A stretch of 64,000 bases of DNA from Microbacterium sp. cf332 (GTDB lineage: Bacteria; Actinomycetota; Actinomycetes; Actinomycetales; Microbacteriaceae): positions 840,314-904,313 of the forward strand of contig NZ_FNKN01000002.1 in the NCBI RefSeq assembly GCF_900102175.1. Direction: 5' to 3'. Shown here piece after piece: positions 1 through 8,075 of this stretch. The position numbers were made by a program, and so were the translations under genes. Under the pieces are notes generated by a model. It saw only the letters and a list, made by a program, of their open reading frames with translations, did not search any database and was not told the origin of the DNA. The stretch's first letter is position 1. Each line of letters starts with the position of its first letter.

Positions 1-91
1 AGAGCCTCGGGGGCGGGGTTGAGCCAGTGCGCCGGTGACCCGTATGGTTCTCTAACTGAGACTTTCTTCTCGATTAGCAAAGGTGCGATTG

Positions 92-1075
92 ATGAGCCAC
101 GTGCATGTGACCGATCCCGTCGACGAGGGCGTGCTGTCACGACTGCGGCGATCTCACGAGGTGACCCTCGGGTACGGTCCCGAGGCGCGCACCTGGGAGC
201 AGGTGGCCGACACGGTGGAGGCCGCGCTCGTGCGGGCCGAGACCATCACGGGGGAGCGCATCGCGGCCGCCCCGCGGCTGCGGATCGTCGCACGACACGG
301 CGTGGGCACCGACAACGTCGACCTCGAGGCCGCGGCGCGGGCGGGGGTCTGGGTCACCACGACGCCCGGGGCGAACGCGCGTGCCGTCGCGGAGCACGTC
401 TTCGCGCTGCTGCTCACGCTGATGCGCCGTACGCGAGAGGCCTCCGCGCACGTGCGGGACGGCCACTGGAGCGAGGGGAAGACCGCGCTCACCGGTCTCG
501 AACTGCACGGCAAGCGGATGCTGCTGATCGGCGGGGGAGGCATCGCACGGCTGGTGATCCCGATCGCCCATGGCTTCGGGATGCGCGTGCTCGTCGCCGA
601 CCCGTACCTCGACGCCGCGGTCGCGGACGAGCTCGGTGTCACCCTGACCGACCTCGACGCCGGGCTCCCACTGGCCGACGTGGTCAGCATCCACGTCCCC
701 TTCACCGACGCCACTCGACATCTCCTCGACGCGCGCCGACTGGCGCTCCTGCCCGAGCGGGCCGTCGTGATCAACACGTCCCGGGGCGGCATCGTCGACG
801 AGGCGGCGCTGATCGAGCGCGTCCGCGCCGGTGACCTCGCCGGTGCGGGGCTGGACGTCATCGAGAGCGAGCGGGTCGATACGAGCGACCCGCTGCGGCA
901 CAACACCCATGACCTGTCCATCGCGGGCGTCATCGTGACTCCGCACGTCGCGGGCCAGACGGCGGAATCCCTCACGGCCGTCGGCATGCTCGCCGTCGAG
1001 AGCATCGAGGATGTCCTCGCCGGGAGGCGTCCCGCCCGCGCGGTGCAGGAGCCCGCGGGATCGGCGGTCGTCTGA
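92..1075 (+). CDS. D-isomer-specific 2-hydroxyacid dehydrogenase
   Basis: Predicted cytosolic NAD(P)-dependent dehydrogenase of the D-2-hydroxyacid family (327 aa), reducing a 2-keto acid or running the reverse reaction. The Rossmann glycine loop GGGGIAR lies near residue 150. The catalytic Arg sits in NTSRGGIVDE, the Glu lies in the stretch after LDVIES, and the His is in TPHVAGQ, so the triad looks intact. I chose ATG 92 because AAAGG lies 8 nt upstream; an in-frame GTG at 83 adds three residues. Its stop overlaps the start of the RraA-like gene by 1 nt (TGATG), so the two are probably translated together. The 91 bases before it hold no gene I can recognise. The substrate cannot be read from sequence. 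Confidence 0.9.
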   Translation: MSHVHVTDPVDEGVLSRLRRSHEVTLGYGPEARTWEQVADTVEAALVRAETITGERIAAAPRLRIVARHGVGTDNVDLEAAARAGVWVTTTPGANARAVAEHVFALLLTLMRRTREASAHVRDGHWSEGKTALTGLELHGKRMLLIGGGGIARLVIPIAHGFGMRVLVADPYLDAAVADELGVTLTDLDAGLPLADVVSIHVPFTDATRHLLDARRLALLPERAVVINTSRGGIVDEAALIERVRAGDLAGAGLDVIESERVDTSDPLRHNTHDLSIAGVIVTPHVAGQTAESLTAVGMLAVESIEDVLAGRRPARAVQEPAGSAVV

Positions 1076-1719
1076 TGTTCATCTCCGCCGACGCATCCTC
1101 GATCACGGTCGCGCCCGACTGGCATCGGCCCGACCCCAAAGTCATCCACCGCATCGCCCGTCATCCGGTCGCTCTGATCGGCGATGTGACCGGGCGCATC
1201 GGAATGATGACCTCCGTCATCCGCCCCCAGAACAACCTGCCGCGCCTCACGGGCGCCGTGCTGCCCGTGCTCACCCGCGACGGCGACAACCTCGCCATCC
1301 ACCGGGCCCTCGACCTCGCTCAGGCGGGCGACGTGCTCGTCATCGACGCGCACGCCGAGACGCACCGCGCTGTCTTCGGCGACATCCTGGGCGAGATCTG
1401 CCTCGCGCGCGGCGTCGCCGGGGTCATCATCGACGGCGCCACGCGCGACGTCGAGGAGCTCGAGAAGCTCGGGCTGCCCGTGTACGCCCGCGCGGTGAAC
1501 CCCGCCGGCCCGAGCAAGGCCGGTCCGGGTTCGGTCGGGCATCCCGTCGCCGTCGGCAACGTGGTCTGCAGCGCGGGCGACGCCGTCTTCGCCGACGCCG
1601 ACGGCGTGGCCGTGCTTGCAGCCGCGACCCTCGACGAGGTCGCGGAACGGCTGGTGGCGCAGGACGCCTTCGAGAACGCCCTGCGCGACCGCATCCGCCG
1701 CGGCGACCACGCCGGCTGA
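1075..1719 (+). CDS. RraA-family protein (putative oxo-acid aldolase/decarboxylase)
   Basis: A 214-aa protein of the RraA / dimethylmenaquinone-methyltransferase-like fold. This fold includes RNase E inhibitors and HMG/CHA-type aldolases that cleave 4-hydroxy-4-methyl-2-oxoglutarate. The signature GVAGVIIDGATRD (about residues 117-129) carries the Arg-Asp pair that binds the substrate carboxylate and metal in the aldolase branch. The upstream GDILGE stretch provides the other part of the site. Coupling to a 2-hydroxyacid dehydrogenase favours an enzyme of oxo-acid catabolism over a role in RNase E control. The name of the reaction is inference. A strong hairpin about 150 nt downstream could end the transcript. 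Confidence 0.85.
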   Translation: MFISADASSITVAPDWHRPDPKVIHRIARHPVALIGDVTGRIGMMTSVIRPQNNLPRLTGAVLPVLTRDGDNLAIHRALDLAQAGDVLVIDAHAETHRAVFGDILGEICLARGVAGVIIDGATRDVEELEKLGLPVYARAVNPAGPSKAGPGSVGHPVAVGNVVCSAGDAVFADADGVAVLAAATLDEVAERLVAQDAFENALRDRIRRGDHAG

Positions 1720-1748
1720 CGCGGCACGCCGGGGGATGGCCCGTGCGC

Positions 1749-1824
1749 GGATGCAAGGGATCGTCGCCGACACGACGGTGAGGGATGCCGCTTCCCGGGG
1801 TGTCGGGTCGGATCCCTCGCATCC
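1749..1824. repeat. Palindromic intergenic repeat, copy 1
   Basis: Left arm GGATGCAAGGGATC (1749-1762) and right arm GGATCCCTCGCATCC (1810-1824) form an imperfect inverted repeat, with inner GACAC/GTGTC also paired. Related sequence occurs at about 43389-43490 and 60170-60228. No reading frame is supported here. It looks like a REP/MITE-type interspersed element; mobility and function are unknown. Confidence 0.6.
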
Positions 1825-1870
1825 CGGGCCCCGCGGCGTCGCGCACGCAGGCGGACGCATCCAGGAACGA

Positions 1871-1900
1871 GAAAGGCGTGGCCGGTGGGCCACGCCTTTC
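1871..1900. terminator. Perfect 12-bp stem hairpin after the RraA gene and the tRNA
   Basis: A 12-bp perfect stem (GAAAGGCGTGGC / GCCACGCCTTTC) with a 6-nt loop. It lies just past the 3' end of the minus-strand tRNA-Gly and downstream of the plus-strand dehydrogenase/RraA pair. It ends in TTTC on the plus strand and by symmetry on the minus strand, so it can serve both transcripts. Confidence 0.75.
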
Positions 1901-1904
1901 ACGA

Positions 1905-1978
1905 TGGAGGGGCTGACGGGAATCGAACCCGCGCTATCTGCTTGGGAAGCAGAAGTTCTGCCATTGAACTACAGCCCC
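1905..1978 (-). tRNA. tRNA-Gly (anticodon CCC), CCA encoded
   Basis: Read on the minus strand, the RNA starts GGGGCTG and ends CAGCCCC-T-CCA, giving a 7-bp acceptor stem with the CCA encoded. The anticodon arm is TCTGC-TTCCCAA-GCAGA, placing CCC at positions 34-36, which reads GGG glycine codons. The T arm contains GGTTCGATTCC. The body is 71 nt plus CCA. A strong hairpin follows immediately. Confidence 0.96.
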
Positions 1979-2003
1979 ATGCACCCGAAGGTGCTCCGCC
2001 AGC

Positions 2004-2315
2004 TTACCCCACCGGTCCCGAACCGCCCGGAGCACCCGGAGCAGCCGGTCCGCCGGGAGCCCCCGGGTAGGGCGGCGCCGCCGGGCGGGGCCCCGGTCCG
2101 GGGCCGTAGCCGCCGCTTCCGGGCGCGGGGAACGGGCCGCCGCTCTCGCGCATCGCGAGCAGCATCCCGTTCTTCACGGCGGTGCGCATCAGCAGGTAGC
2201 TCACCCACAGGATGAGCGCGATCGTGCCGAGGTAGATCACGATGCCGAGCACGACGAAGCCGATGCCGAAGGCGGCCGCGGGGCCGGAGTAGTCGTTGTA
2301 CATGGCCCGAACCAT
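2004..2315 (-). CDS. Small membrane protein with Pro/Gly-rich tail
   Basis: A 103-aa protein. One long or two short transmembrane segments span roughly residues 13-45 (FGIGFVVLGIVIYLG followed by IALILWVSYLLM). A cytosolic or extracytosolic tail rich in Pro, Gly and Ala follows. I do not recognise a family. Two start codons are possible, ATG 2315 and ATG 2303, and neither has a clear ribosome site. It stands alone between the tRNA and the glycosidase operon. The regular membrane segment and codon use support a real gene. Confidence 0.65.
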   Translation of the reverse strand: MVRAMYNDYSGPAAAFGIGFVVLGIVIYLGTIALILWVSYLLMRTAVKNGMLLAMRESGGPFPAPGSGGYGPGPGPRPAAPPYPGAPGGPAAPGAPGGSGPVG

Positions 2316-2346
2316 ACCGGCCGGGTCCGCGCGGCACAGCCCCTCG

Positions 2347-4623
2347 TCAGCGATCGACGGTCGCCTCTACGATCCGGCGGTCGGATGCCGTCACGCGGTG
2401 CACCTCGCCGACGATGTCGATCGCGGTCTCGGTCTCGCGCTCGGCGCACGAAGGCCCGACCCAGACTTCGATCGCGCCGGGCTCGACGATGCGCGCGCCG
2501 TCGCGGCCGGTGAACGCCAGGCGCGTGGTCGGCACGTCGAACGACACGGTCGCCTCGGCGCCGGTGTCGAGTTCCACCCTCGCGAAGCCGAGCAGCTGTG
2601 CGACCGGACGTGTCACGCTCGCGTGCACGTCGCGCGCGTAGAGCTGCACGAGGTCGGTCCCTCTCCGCGGCCCCGTGTTGCGCACGCGCACCGTGGCCGT
2701 GAAGGCACCTCCGGCCGAGACCGCGCTCGCGACCGTGAGTCCCTCGTGCTCGAACGTCGTGTAGCTCAGTCCGTGGCCGAACGGCAGGGCGGGGGTGCTG
2801 TCGGCACTCGTGATCTCGGTCGGTCCGCCGAGGGTCGGATGCAGGTAGCTGTAGGGCTGCGCACCCGAGGAGCGGGGGAGCGAAACGGGCAGGTGCCCCG
2901 AGGGCGACACCGCGCCGATGAGGACGGCGGCGATCGCCGCCCCGCCCTCCTCACCGGGGAAGAAGCTCTGCACGGCCGCCGCCGCGCCGTCGCCGGACAG
3001 TGCCCAGTCGATCGCGTACGGCCGGCCGGAGAGCACGACGAGCACGACGGGCGTGCCCGTGGCGATCAGTCGCTCGACGAGCTCGCGCTGCACGCCGGGC
3101 AGCTCGAGAGAGTCGACGTCGTTTCCTTCGCCGACGGTGCCGCGCCCGAACAGACCCGCCCGGTCGCCGACGGCGACGATCGCGACATCCGCCGCGCGTG
3201 CGGCATCCTCCGCTTCGGCGAAGCCCGACCGGTCGTCGCCCTCGGCCTCGCAGCCGCGCACGACGGCGACATCGGTGTCGGGCAACGCGGCGGCGACGGA
3301 TGCCGCGAGCGTCGGGATGTCGAACCCCATCGGCACGCCGGGGTGATGTGCGAGCACGTGGTTGGCGAACGAGTAGCAGCCCATCAGGGCCTCGGCGCTG
3401 TCGGCGTTCGGGCCGATGACCGCCACGCGCCGGGGAGCCGCGAGCGGCAGCACGCCGTCGTTGGTCAGCAGCACGACGGATTCCTCGGCCAGGCGACGAG
3501 CGACGGCGCGATGCCGAGGGGAGTCCAGGTCGACGGCCGTCGGCGGGGTCTCGAAGGTCTCGTCGAGCAGCCCGAGCTCCTCCTTCTGGGTCAGCACGCG
3601 GCGCACGGCGCGGTCGACGAGTGTCTCGTCGACGAGTCCCGCACGCACCCGCTCCGCGAGCGGGCCGACATAGGCGTCTCCCGTCGGCAGCTCGACGTCG
3701 ATGCCGGCCTCGAGGGCGAGCTGCGCCGCTTCGCCGCGATCGTGGGCGACGGCGTGCATCGTGTGGAGGAAGGCGACCGAGAAGTAGTCCGACACGACCG
3801 TGCCGTCGAAGCCCCAGGTGTCGCGCAGGATGTCGGTCAGGTATGCGGGTGTCGCCGCCACCGGCATCCCGTCGATCTCCGCGTACGAGTTCATGACCGA
3901 CCGTACGCCGCCGTCGCGGACGGCCATCTCGAAGGGAGGGAGGAAGACGTCGGCGATCTCGCGCGGACCCGCGTGGACCGGTGCGTGGTTACGACCCGCC
4001 TGCGATCCCGAGTAGCCCACGAAGTGCTTCAGCGTCGCGTGCACCCCCGTGCTCTGGAGTCCCCGCACGTAGGCGGTGCCGATGACGCCGACGACGTAGG
4101 GGTCCTCGGCGATGCACTCGTCGACGCGGCCCCAGCGCGGGTCGCGGATCACATCGAGCACGGGAGCGAGTCCCTGGTGGATGCCGAGCTCGCGCATCGA
4201 CTCGCCGATGAGCGCGCCCATCTCCTCGACGAGGTCCGGGTCGAAGGCCGCGCCCCAGGCGAGGGGAGTGGGGAAGGTCGCCGCCTGCCAGGCGGCGAGC
4301 CCGGTCAGGCACTCCTCGTGGACGAGCGCGGGGATGCCGAGCCGGGTGTCGCGCACGAGTCGCCGCTGTTCGTCCCACAGCCACGCGGCGCGCTCGATCG
4401 GATCGACGGGTCGGGTGCCGTACACGCGGGTGAGCTGCCCCAGGCCGTGCGCGGTGGCGTCGGTGTACGCGGTCGACGAGGCCATCTCGCCGGCCATGGG
4501 GGCAACGACCTCATCGCCCTGGTCGACCCAGAACCCGACCAGCTGGGCGAGCTTCTCGTCGAGGGTCATGCGCGCGACCAGGTCGGAGACGCGCGTCGAG
4601 ACGGAGATATCGGTGAGGGTCAC
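2347..4623 (-). CDS. Glycoside hydrolase family 3 (beta-glucosidase type)
   Basis: A 758-aa GH3 enzyme, predicted to release non-reducing beta-linked sugars from oligosaccharides. The N-terminal TIM-barrel domain carries the GH3 nucleophile motif GTVVSDYFS (Asp near residue 277). A second alpha/beta sandwich domain follows (VLPLAAPRRVAVIGPNADSA onwards), and a fibronectin III-like domain lies at about residues 640-740. No signal peptide is seen, so it is probably cytosolic and acts on imported sugar. It is the last gene of the sugar ABC operon, 24 nt after the second permease, and starts at GTG. The exact substrate (gluco-, xylo- or other) is not readable. Confidence 0.93.
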   Translation of the reverse strand: MTLTDISVSTRVSDLVARMTLDEKLAQLVGFWVDQGDEVVAPMAGEMASSTAYTDATAHGLGQLTRVYGTRPVDPIERAAWLWDEQRRLVRDTRLGIPALVHEECLTGLAAWQAATFPTPLAWGAAFDPDLVEEMGALIGESMRELGIHQGLAPVLDVIRDPRWGRVDECIAEDPYVVGVIGTAYVRGLQSTGVHATLKHFVGYSGSQAGRNHAPVHAGPREIADVFLPPFEMAVRDGGVRSVMNSYAEIDGMPVAATPAYLTDILRDTWGFDGTVVSDYFSVAFLHTMHAVAHDRGEAAQLALEAGIDVELPTGDAYVGPLAERVRAGLVDETLVDRAVRRVLTQKEELGLLDETFETPPTAVDLDSPRHRAVARRLAEESVVLLTNDGVLPLAAPRRVAVIGPNADSAEALMGCYSFANHVLAHHPGVPMGFDIPTLAASVAAALPDTDVAVVRGCEAEGDDRSGFAEAEDAARAADVAIVAVGDRAGLFGRGTVGEGNDVDSLELPGVQRELVERLIATGTPVVLVVLSGRPYAIDWALSGDGAAAAVQSFFPGEEGGAAIAAVLIGAVSPSGHLPVSLPRSSGAQPYSYLHPTLGGPTEITSADSTPALPFGHGLSYTTFEHEGLTVASAVSAGGAFTATVRVRNTGPRRGTDLVQLYARDVHASVTRPVAQLLGFARVELDTGAEATVSFDVPTTRLAFTGRDGARIVEPGAIEVWVGPSCAERETETAIDIVGEVHRVTASDRRIVEATVDR

Positions 4624-4647
4624 GATTCGTGCTTTCTCTGGAGGGGA

Positions 4648-5544
4648 TCAGCCCTTGACGGCGCCGGTCAGGCCGCCGACGATGCGGCGCTCGAACAGGC
4701 TGAAGAACGCCAGGGCGGGGAGCATCGACAGGGAGGTGAAGGCGAGAACCTTCGCGGTGTCGACGGAGTACTGCGACGAGAACGCCTGCACACCGAGCGG
4801 CAGCGTGAAGCTCGCCTCGTTGTTGAGGATGAACAGGGGCAGCAGGTAGCTGTTCCAGCTGCCGATGAAGGCCAGGATGCCGACGGTGATGACGCCCGGC
4901 ACCGACAGCGGCAGCACCATGCGCCAGAAGAACGACAGTCGGCCGCACCCGTCGATGAACGCAGCCTCCTGGATCTCGTCGGGGATGGCGCGCAGGAACG
5001 GCACCAGGATGATGATCGTCATGGGCAGCGCGAACGCGATCTGCGGCAGGATGATGCCCGCGAGCGAGTTCATCAGGCCCAGGTCGCGGATGACGATGTA
5101 GAGCGGTGTGATCGCGACGGTGATGGGGAACATCAGGCCCGAGGCGAAGACGGCGTAGAGCACGCCCCGTCCGCGGAACCGGTAGCGGGCGATGATGTAG
5201 CTGGCCATGAGGCCGAGCAGCACCGCTCCGAGAGTCGTGGCGCCGGCGGCGATGAGCGAGTTCAGCACCTGCTGCCAGAACCGCGACCCGGTCAGCACCG
5301 AGACGTAGTTCTCGACGTTCCACGGGTCGGGCCAGCCCGCCGGGTCGACGGTGATCTGGGCGTTGCTGCGGAAGCCGCCGATGATGATGTACAGCACCGG
5401 GGCGAGCATGAGCGCGATCACCACGAGGGCGACGAAGTACACGACGGGGCTGCCCCAGGGCAGGCGCTCGCGGCGGCGGCCGCGACGGTCGGTGACCGCC
5501 GGGGTGATGATCGCGCGGGTGGCGGGCGAGGTGAGGGCGGTCAT
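4648..5544 (-). CDS. Sugar ABC transporter permease, MalG type
   Basis: A 298-aa inner-membrane permease with about six transmembrane helices. The cytosolic EAA loop, read as IPDEIQEAAFIDGCGRLSFF, is the contact for the ATPase, and the C-terminus FERRIVGGLTGAVKG is typical of MalG-like subunits. ATG 5544 overlaps the TGA of the upstream permease by 4 nt (ATGA), with GGAG upstream, so the two permeases are translationally coupled. The operon encodes no ATPase, so a shared MsiK-type ATPase from elsewhere probably powers it. Confidence 0.94.
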   Translation of the reverse strand: MTALTSPATRAIITPAVTDRRGRRRERLPWGSPVVYFVALVVIALMLAPVLYIIIGGFRSNAQITVDPAGWPDPWNVENYVSVLTGSRFWQQVLNSLIAAGATTLGAVLLGLMASYIIARYRFRGRGVLYAVFASGLMFPITVAITPLYIVIRDLGLMNSLAGIILPQIAFALPMTIIILVPFLRAIPDEIQEAAFIDGCGRLSFFWRMVLPLSVPGVITVGILAFIGSWNSYLLPLFILNNEASFTLPLGVQAFSSQYSVDTAKVLAFTSLSMLPALAFFSLFERRIVGGLTGAVKG

Positions 5545-6557
5545 CGCTCCTGCTTCCCTTCGGTGACGGCCCCGGCGGTGTCGCGGCGCAGCACGTAGCG
5601 CTGGTAGATGATCGCGACGACGAGGGAGATGAGGAAGATGACGACGGCGACGGCATTGCCGAACCCGTAGTTGCCCGCGTTGCGGCCGTTGACGACCATG
5701 TAGGTGGCCATCGTCGAGGTGCCGGCGGTCGAGGCGACGTACTGGCCCCAGATGATGTAGACCAGGTCGAACAGCTGCAGGGCGCCGATGATCGACAGGA
5801 ACGCCCAGATGCGCAGTGTCGGCGCGAGCAGCGGCAGCGTGATGCGCCAGTGCATCTGCCAGTAGCCGGCGCCGTCGAGGGCGGCGGCCTCGTAGAGCTC
5901 CTCGGGGATGCCCTGCAGGCCGGCGAGGAAGAGGATGACGGCGAAGCCGACGTACTTCCAGGTGAGGATGGCCATGAGCGACCAGATCGCGATCGACGGA
6001 TCGGCGATCCAGTCGCGCGTGAGGGCGCCGAGACCGAGCTGTTCCAGCGCCCCGTTGAGGGCCCCCTGGGTCTGCAGCATCAGGCCGAAGCCCGTGCCGA
6101 CGACGACCTCGGCGATGACGTACGGCACGAAGATGAGGACGCGGATGAGCGACTGGCCGCGCATCCGGCGGTTCAGCAGCAGGGCGAGCAGCACCGCGAC
6201 GGGGCCCTGCAGCACGAGCGATGCCACGACGATGACCGCGTTGTGACTCAGTGCCTCGACGAAGGTCGGGTCGGTGAGGATCGTGATGTAGTTCTGCAGT
6301 CCGACGAAGTCGGTGGGTGCGCCGTATCCCTGCCAGCGGAAGAAGCCGTAGTAGGCGGCCATCACGACGGGGAAGATGACGAACCCGAGGAACATCAGGA
6401 GGGCGGGACCGACGAGGACGGCGATCTCGATGCGGCCGGACCAGCCCAGCCCTCGGCGGCGCCGGGGAGGCGGGGGCGTCGTGTCGACGCCCCCGCTCCG
6501 GGCCGCGAGATCCGCGCCGGCGGCGTCGTGCGCCACGGCAGTCTCGCTGAGCGACAT
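5541..6557 (-). CDS. Sugar ABC transporter permease, MalF type
   Basis: A 338-aa inner-membrane permease that pairs with the MalG-type protein. After a cytosolic N-terminus rich in Pro and Arg come about six helices. The EAA loop is IPEELYEAAALDGAGYWQMH. I set the start at ATG 6557 (MSLSETAV), 8 nt after the stop of the binding protein; the longer open frame upstream only reads the binding-protein gene out of frame. Codon pattern and membrane topology are normal for the family. Confidence 0.94.
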   Translation of the reverse strand: MSLSETAVAHDAAGADLAARSGGVDTTPPPPRRRRGLGWSGRIEIAVLVGPALLMFLGFVIFPVVMAAYYGFFRWQGYGAPTDFVGLQNYITILTDPTFVEALSHNAVIVVASLVLQGPVAVLLALLLNRRMRGQSLIRVLIFVPYVIAEVVVGTGFGLMLQTQGALNGALEQLGLGALTRDWIADPSIAIWSLMAILTWKYVGFAVILFLAGLQGIPEELYEAAALDGAGYWQMHWRITLPLLAPTLRIWAFLSIIGALQLFDLVYIIWGQYVASTAGTSTMATYMVVNGRNAGNYGFGNAVAVVIFLISLVVAIIYQRYVLRRDTAGAVTEGKQER

Positions 6558-6565
6558 GATGCGGG

Positions 6566-7870
6566 TCAGCCCTTCTTCGCCGCGTCCGAGACCGACTGGA
6601 TCATCTGGTCGGGCGAGCTCTTGCCGGCCAGCAGATCGACGACGGCGACGTTGAGCGCGTTGCCGACGTTCTGTCCGAGCACGGTGTCGAGCCACTGCGA
6701 GACGAAAGGTGCCTTGTTGTAGGCGGCGAGCACCTCCTGCAGGTGCTCCTCCTCGACGGCGCCCTGCGCGACCGAGTTCACCGGAGGTGCGTTGAAGGCC
6801 TGGTAGTAGGCCTCCTGCTGCTCCGAGGTGGCGAGGAAGTTCAAGAAGTCCGCGCACTCCTTCGGAGCCTTCGCCGAGCACGAGTAGCCGTCGACGCCGC
6901 CCATGATCGAGCCGGGCTCGCCCGCTCCGCCCGACAGCTCGGGGAAGGGGAACCAGGCGAGGTCGGGCAGCGGCTGCTCGTCGGGGGTCAGCGATGCGAT
7001 GACGCCGGGGTTCCAGGCGCCCATGAGCTCCATCCCCGCCTGATGGTTGGCGACGAGCCCGGCGCTGCTGCCGGCGCCCTGCTGGGCGGAGGTCGTCAGG
7101 AAGCCTTCGTTGAAGGGCTGCAGCTCGGCGAAGTCGGCGAGGTCCTCGGCGGATTTGAGCCAGCAGTCGTCGCTGAAGTCCTTCGAATCGCCCGTGGCCT
7201 CGATCGTCTCCGGGCTGCACTCGCGCAGGGCGAAGTTGTAGAACCAGTGCGCTGCGGGCCAAGCGTCCTTCGCGCCGAGCGCGATCGGAGCGATGCCGGC
7301 ATCCTTGAGCTGACCGACCACGCCCTCGAGATCGTCGACCGTCGTGGGGGTCTCGGTGATCCCGGCCTGGGTGAACAGGTCCGAGCTGTACCAGAACCCG
7401 CTGGGGAGGACGGCGAGCGGCATCGCCCACACCTTGTCCTGGTAGGTCTCGGCCTTGAACGAGCCTTCCGAGATCTCCTCCTTCGCCGTGTCGCCCACGA
7501 GGTCGGTGAGGTCCATCAGCTGGCCGGCCTGCACCATCGCGGCCATCTTGCCGCCGCCGCGCTGCAGGAAGATGTCGGGCGGGTCGCCCGCGTTCAGGGC
7601 GGTCTGGAGTTTGCCGTCCATGTCCTCGTTCTGGACGGACTGCATCGAGATCGTCACGTTCTCGTTCTCGGCCTCGAACGCCGCGATGGCGTCCTTCCAG
7701 AACTGCTGCCCCGGACCGGTCGTGGAGTTCTGCCACAGGGTCATCTCGACGGTGCCGTCGCCGCTGCCCCCGTCGCCGTTGCCGCTGCAGGAGGTGAGCG
7801 CGAGCGCTCCCACCGCCAGAACGGCCGCGGTGACGGCGGCCTTGCGGCGTGCCGTGATGGTGCGTGCCAT
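6566..7870 (-). CDS. Sugar-binding lipoprotein of ABC transporter (family 1 solute-binding)
   Basis: A 434-aa extracellular substrate-binding lipoprotein. The signal peptide RRKAAVTAAVLAVGALALTSC ends in a lipobox with Cys28 as lipidation site, followed by a Gly/Ser linker and a two-lobed binding domain typical of oligosaccharide receptors. The start ATG 7870 is preceded by AGAAGGAA at good spacing; longer upstream frames lack a signal peptide at their start. First gene of the four-gene uptake and glycosidase operon. The divergent LacI regulator and the palindrome near 8036 probably control it. Confidence 0.95.
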   Translation of the reverse strand: MARTITARRKAAVTAAVLAVGALALTSCSGNGDGGSGDGTVEMTLWQNSTTGPGQQFWKDAIAAFEAENENVTISMQSVQNEDMDGKLQTALNAGDPPDIFLQRGGGKMAAMVQAGQLMDLTDLVGDTAKEEISEGSFKAETYQDKVWAMPLAVLPSGFWYSSDLFTQAGITETPTTVDDLEGVVGQLKDAGIAPIALGAKDAWPAAHWFYNFALRECSPETIEATGDSKDFSDDCWLKSAEDLADFAELQPFNEGFLTTSAQQGAGSSAGLVANHQAGMELMGAWNPGVIASLTPDEQPLPDLAWFPFPELSGGAGEPGSIMGGVDGYSCSAKAPKECADFLNFLATSEQQEAYYQAFNAPPVNSVAQGAVEEEHLQEVLAAYNKAPFVSQWLDTVLGQNVGNALNVAVVDLLAGKSSPDQMIQSVSDAAKKG

Positions 7871-8035
7871 GGGATTCCTTCTCTCTTCGTTGAGTGGACA
7901 TCTGCCGGTGAGCACACCGCGGCCGGGCCCGTGCAGGGCTGCTCGGACCGCCGAGCGGCGGTGCTCGGGATCGTCGGACATTCGCTGGTGCTGTCGGACA
8001 CCGAAAGTTTGCGCGGGCAACAAAGCAGTGTCAAA

Positions 8036-8055
8036 CGTTTTCGAAAACGGTTTCG
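8036..8055. promoter_or_regulatory. Predicted LacI-type operator in the divergent promoter region
   Basis: CGTTTTCGAAAACG (8036-8049) is a perfect 14-bp palindrome. It overlaps a second symmetric unit CGAAA-N4-TTTCG (8042-8055). Centre-CG palindromes of this kind are typical LacI-family operators. It lies 20 nt before the LacI-family gene and about 165 nt before the binding-protein gene, so it may control both directions. The pairing to this regulator is inference. Confidence 0.75.
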
Positions 8056-8075
8056 ATCGGGGCTAGCATGCGGCT

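Noticed and set aside
2296..5598. An 1100-codon plus-strand frame across the GH3 and permease genes
   Set aside because: Antisense to two clear enzymes/permeases; no motif, no signal peptide, poor start context.
5541..7901. Apparent fusion of binding protein and permease
   Set aside because: The frame only reads the binding-protein gene out of phase. The permease has its own ATG at 6557, and the binding protein has its own start, lipobox and stop.
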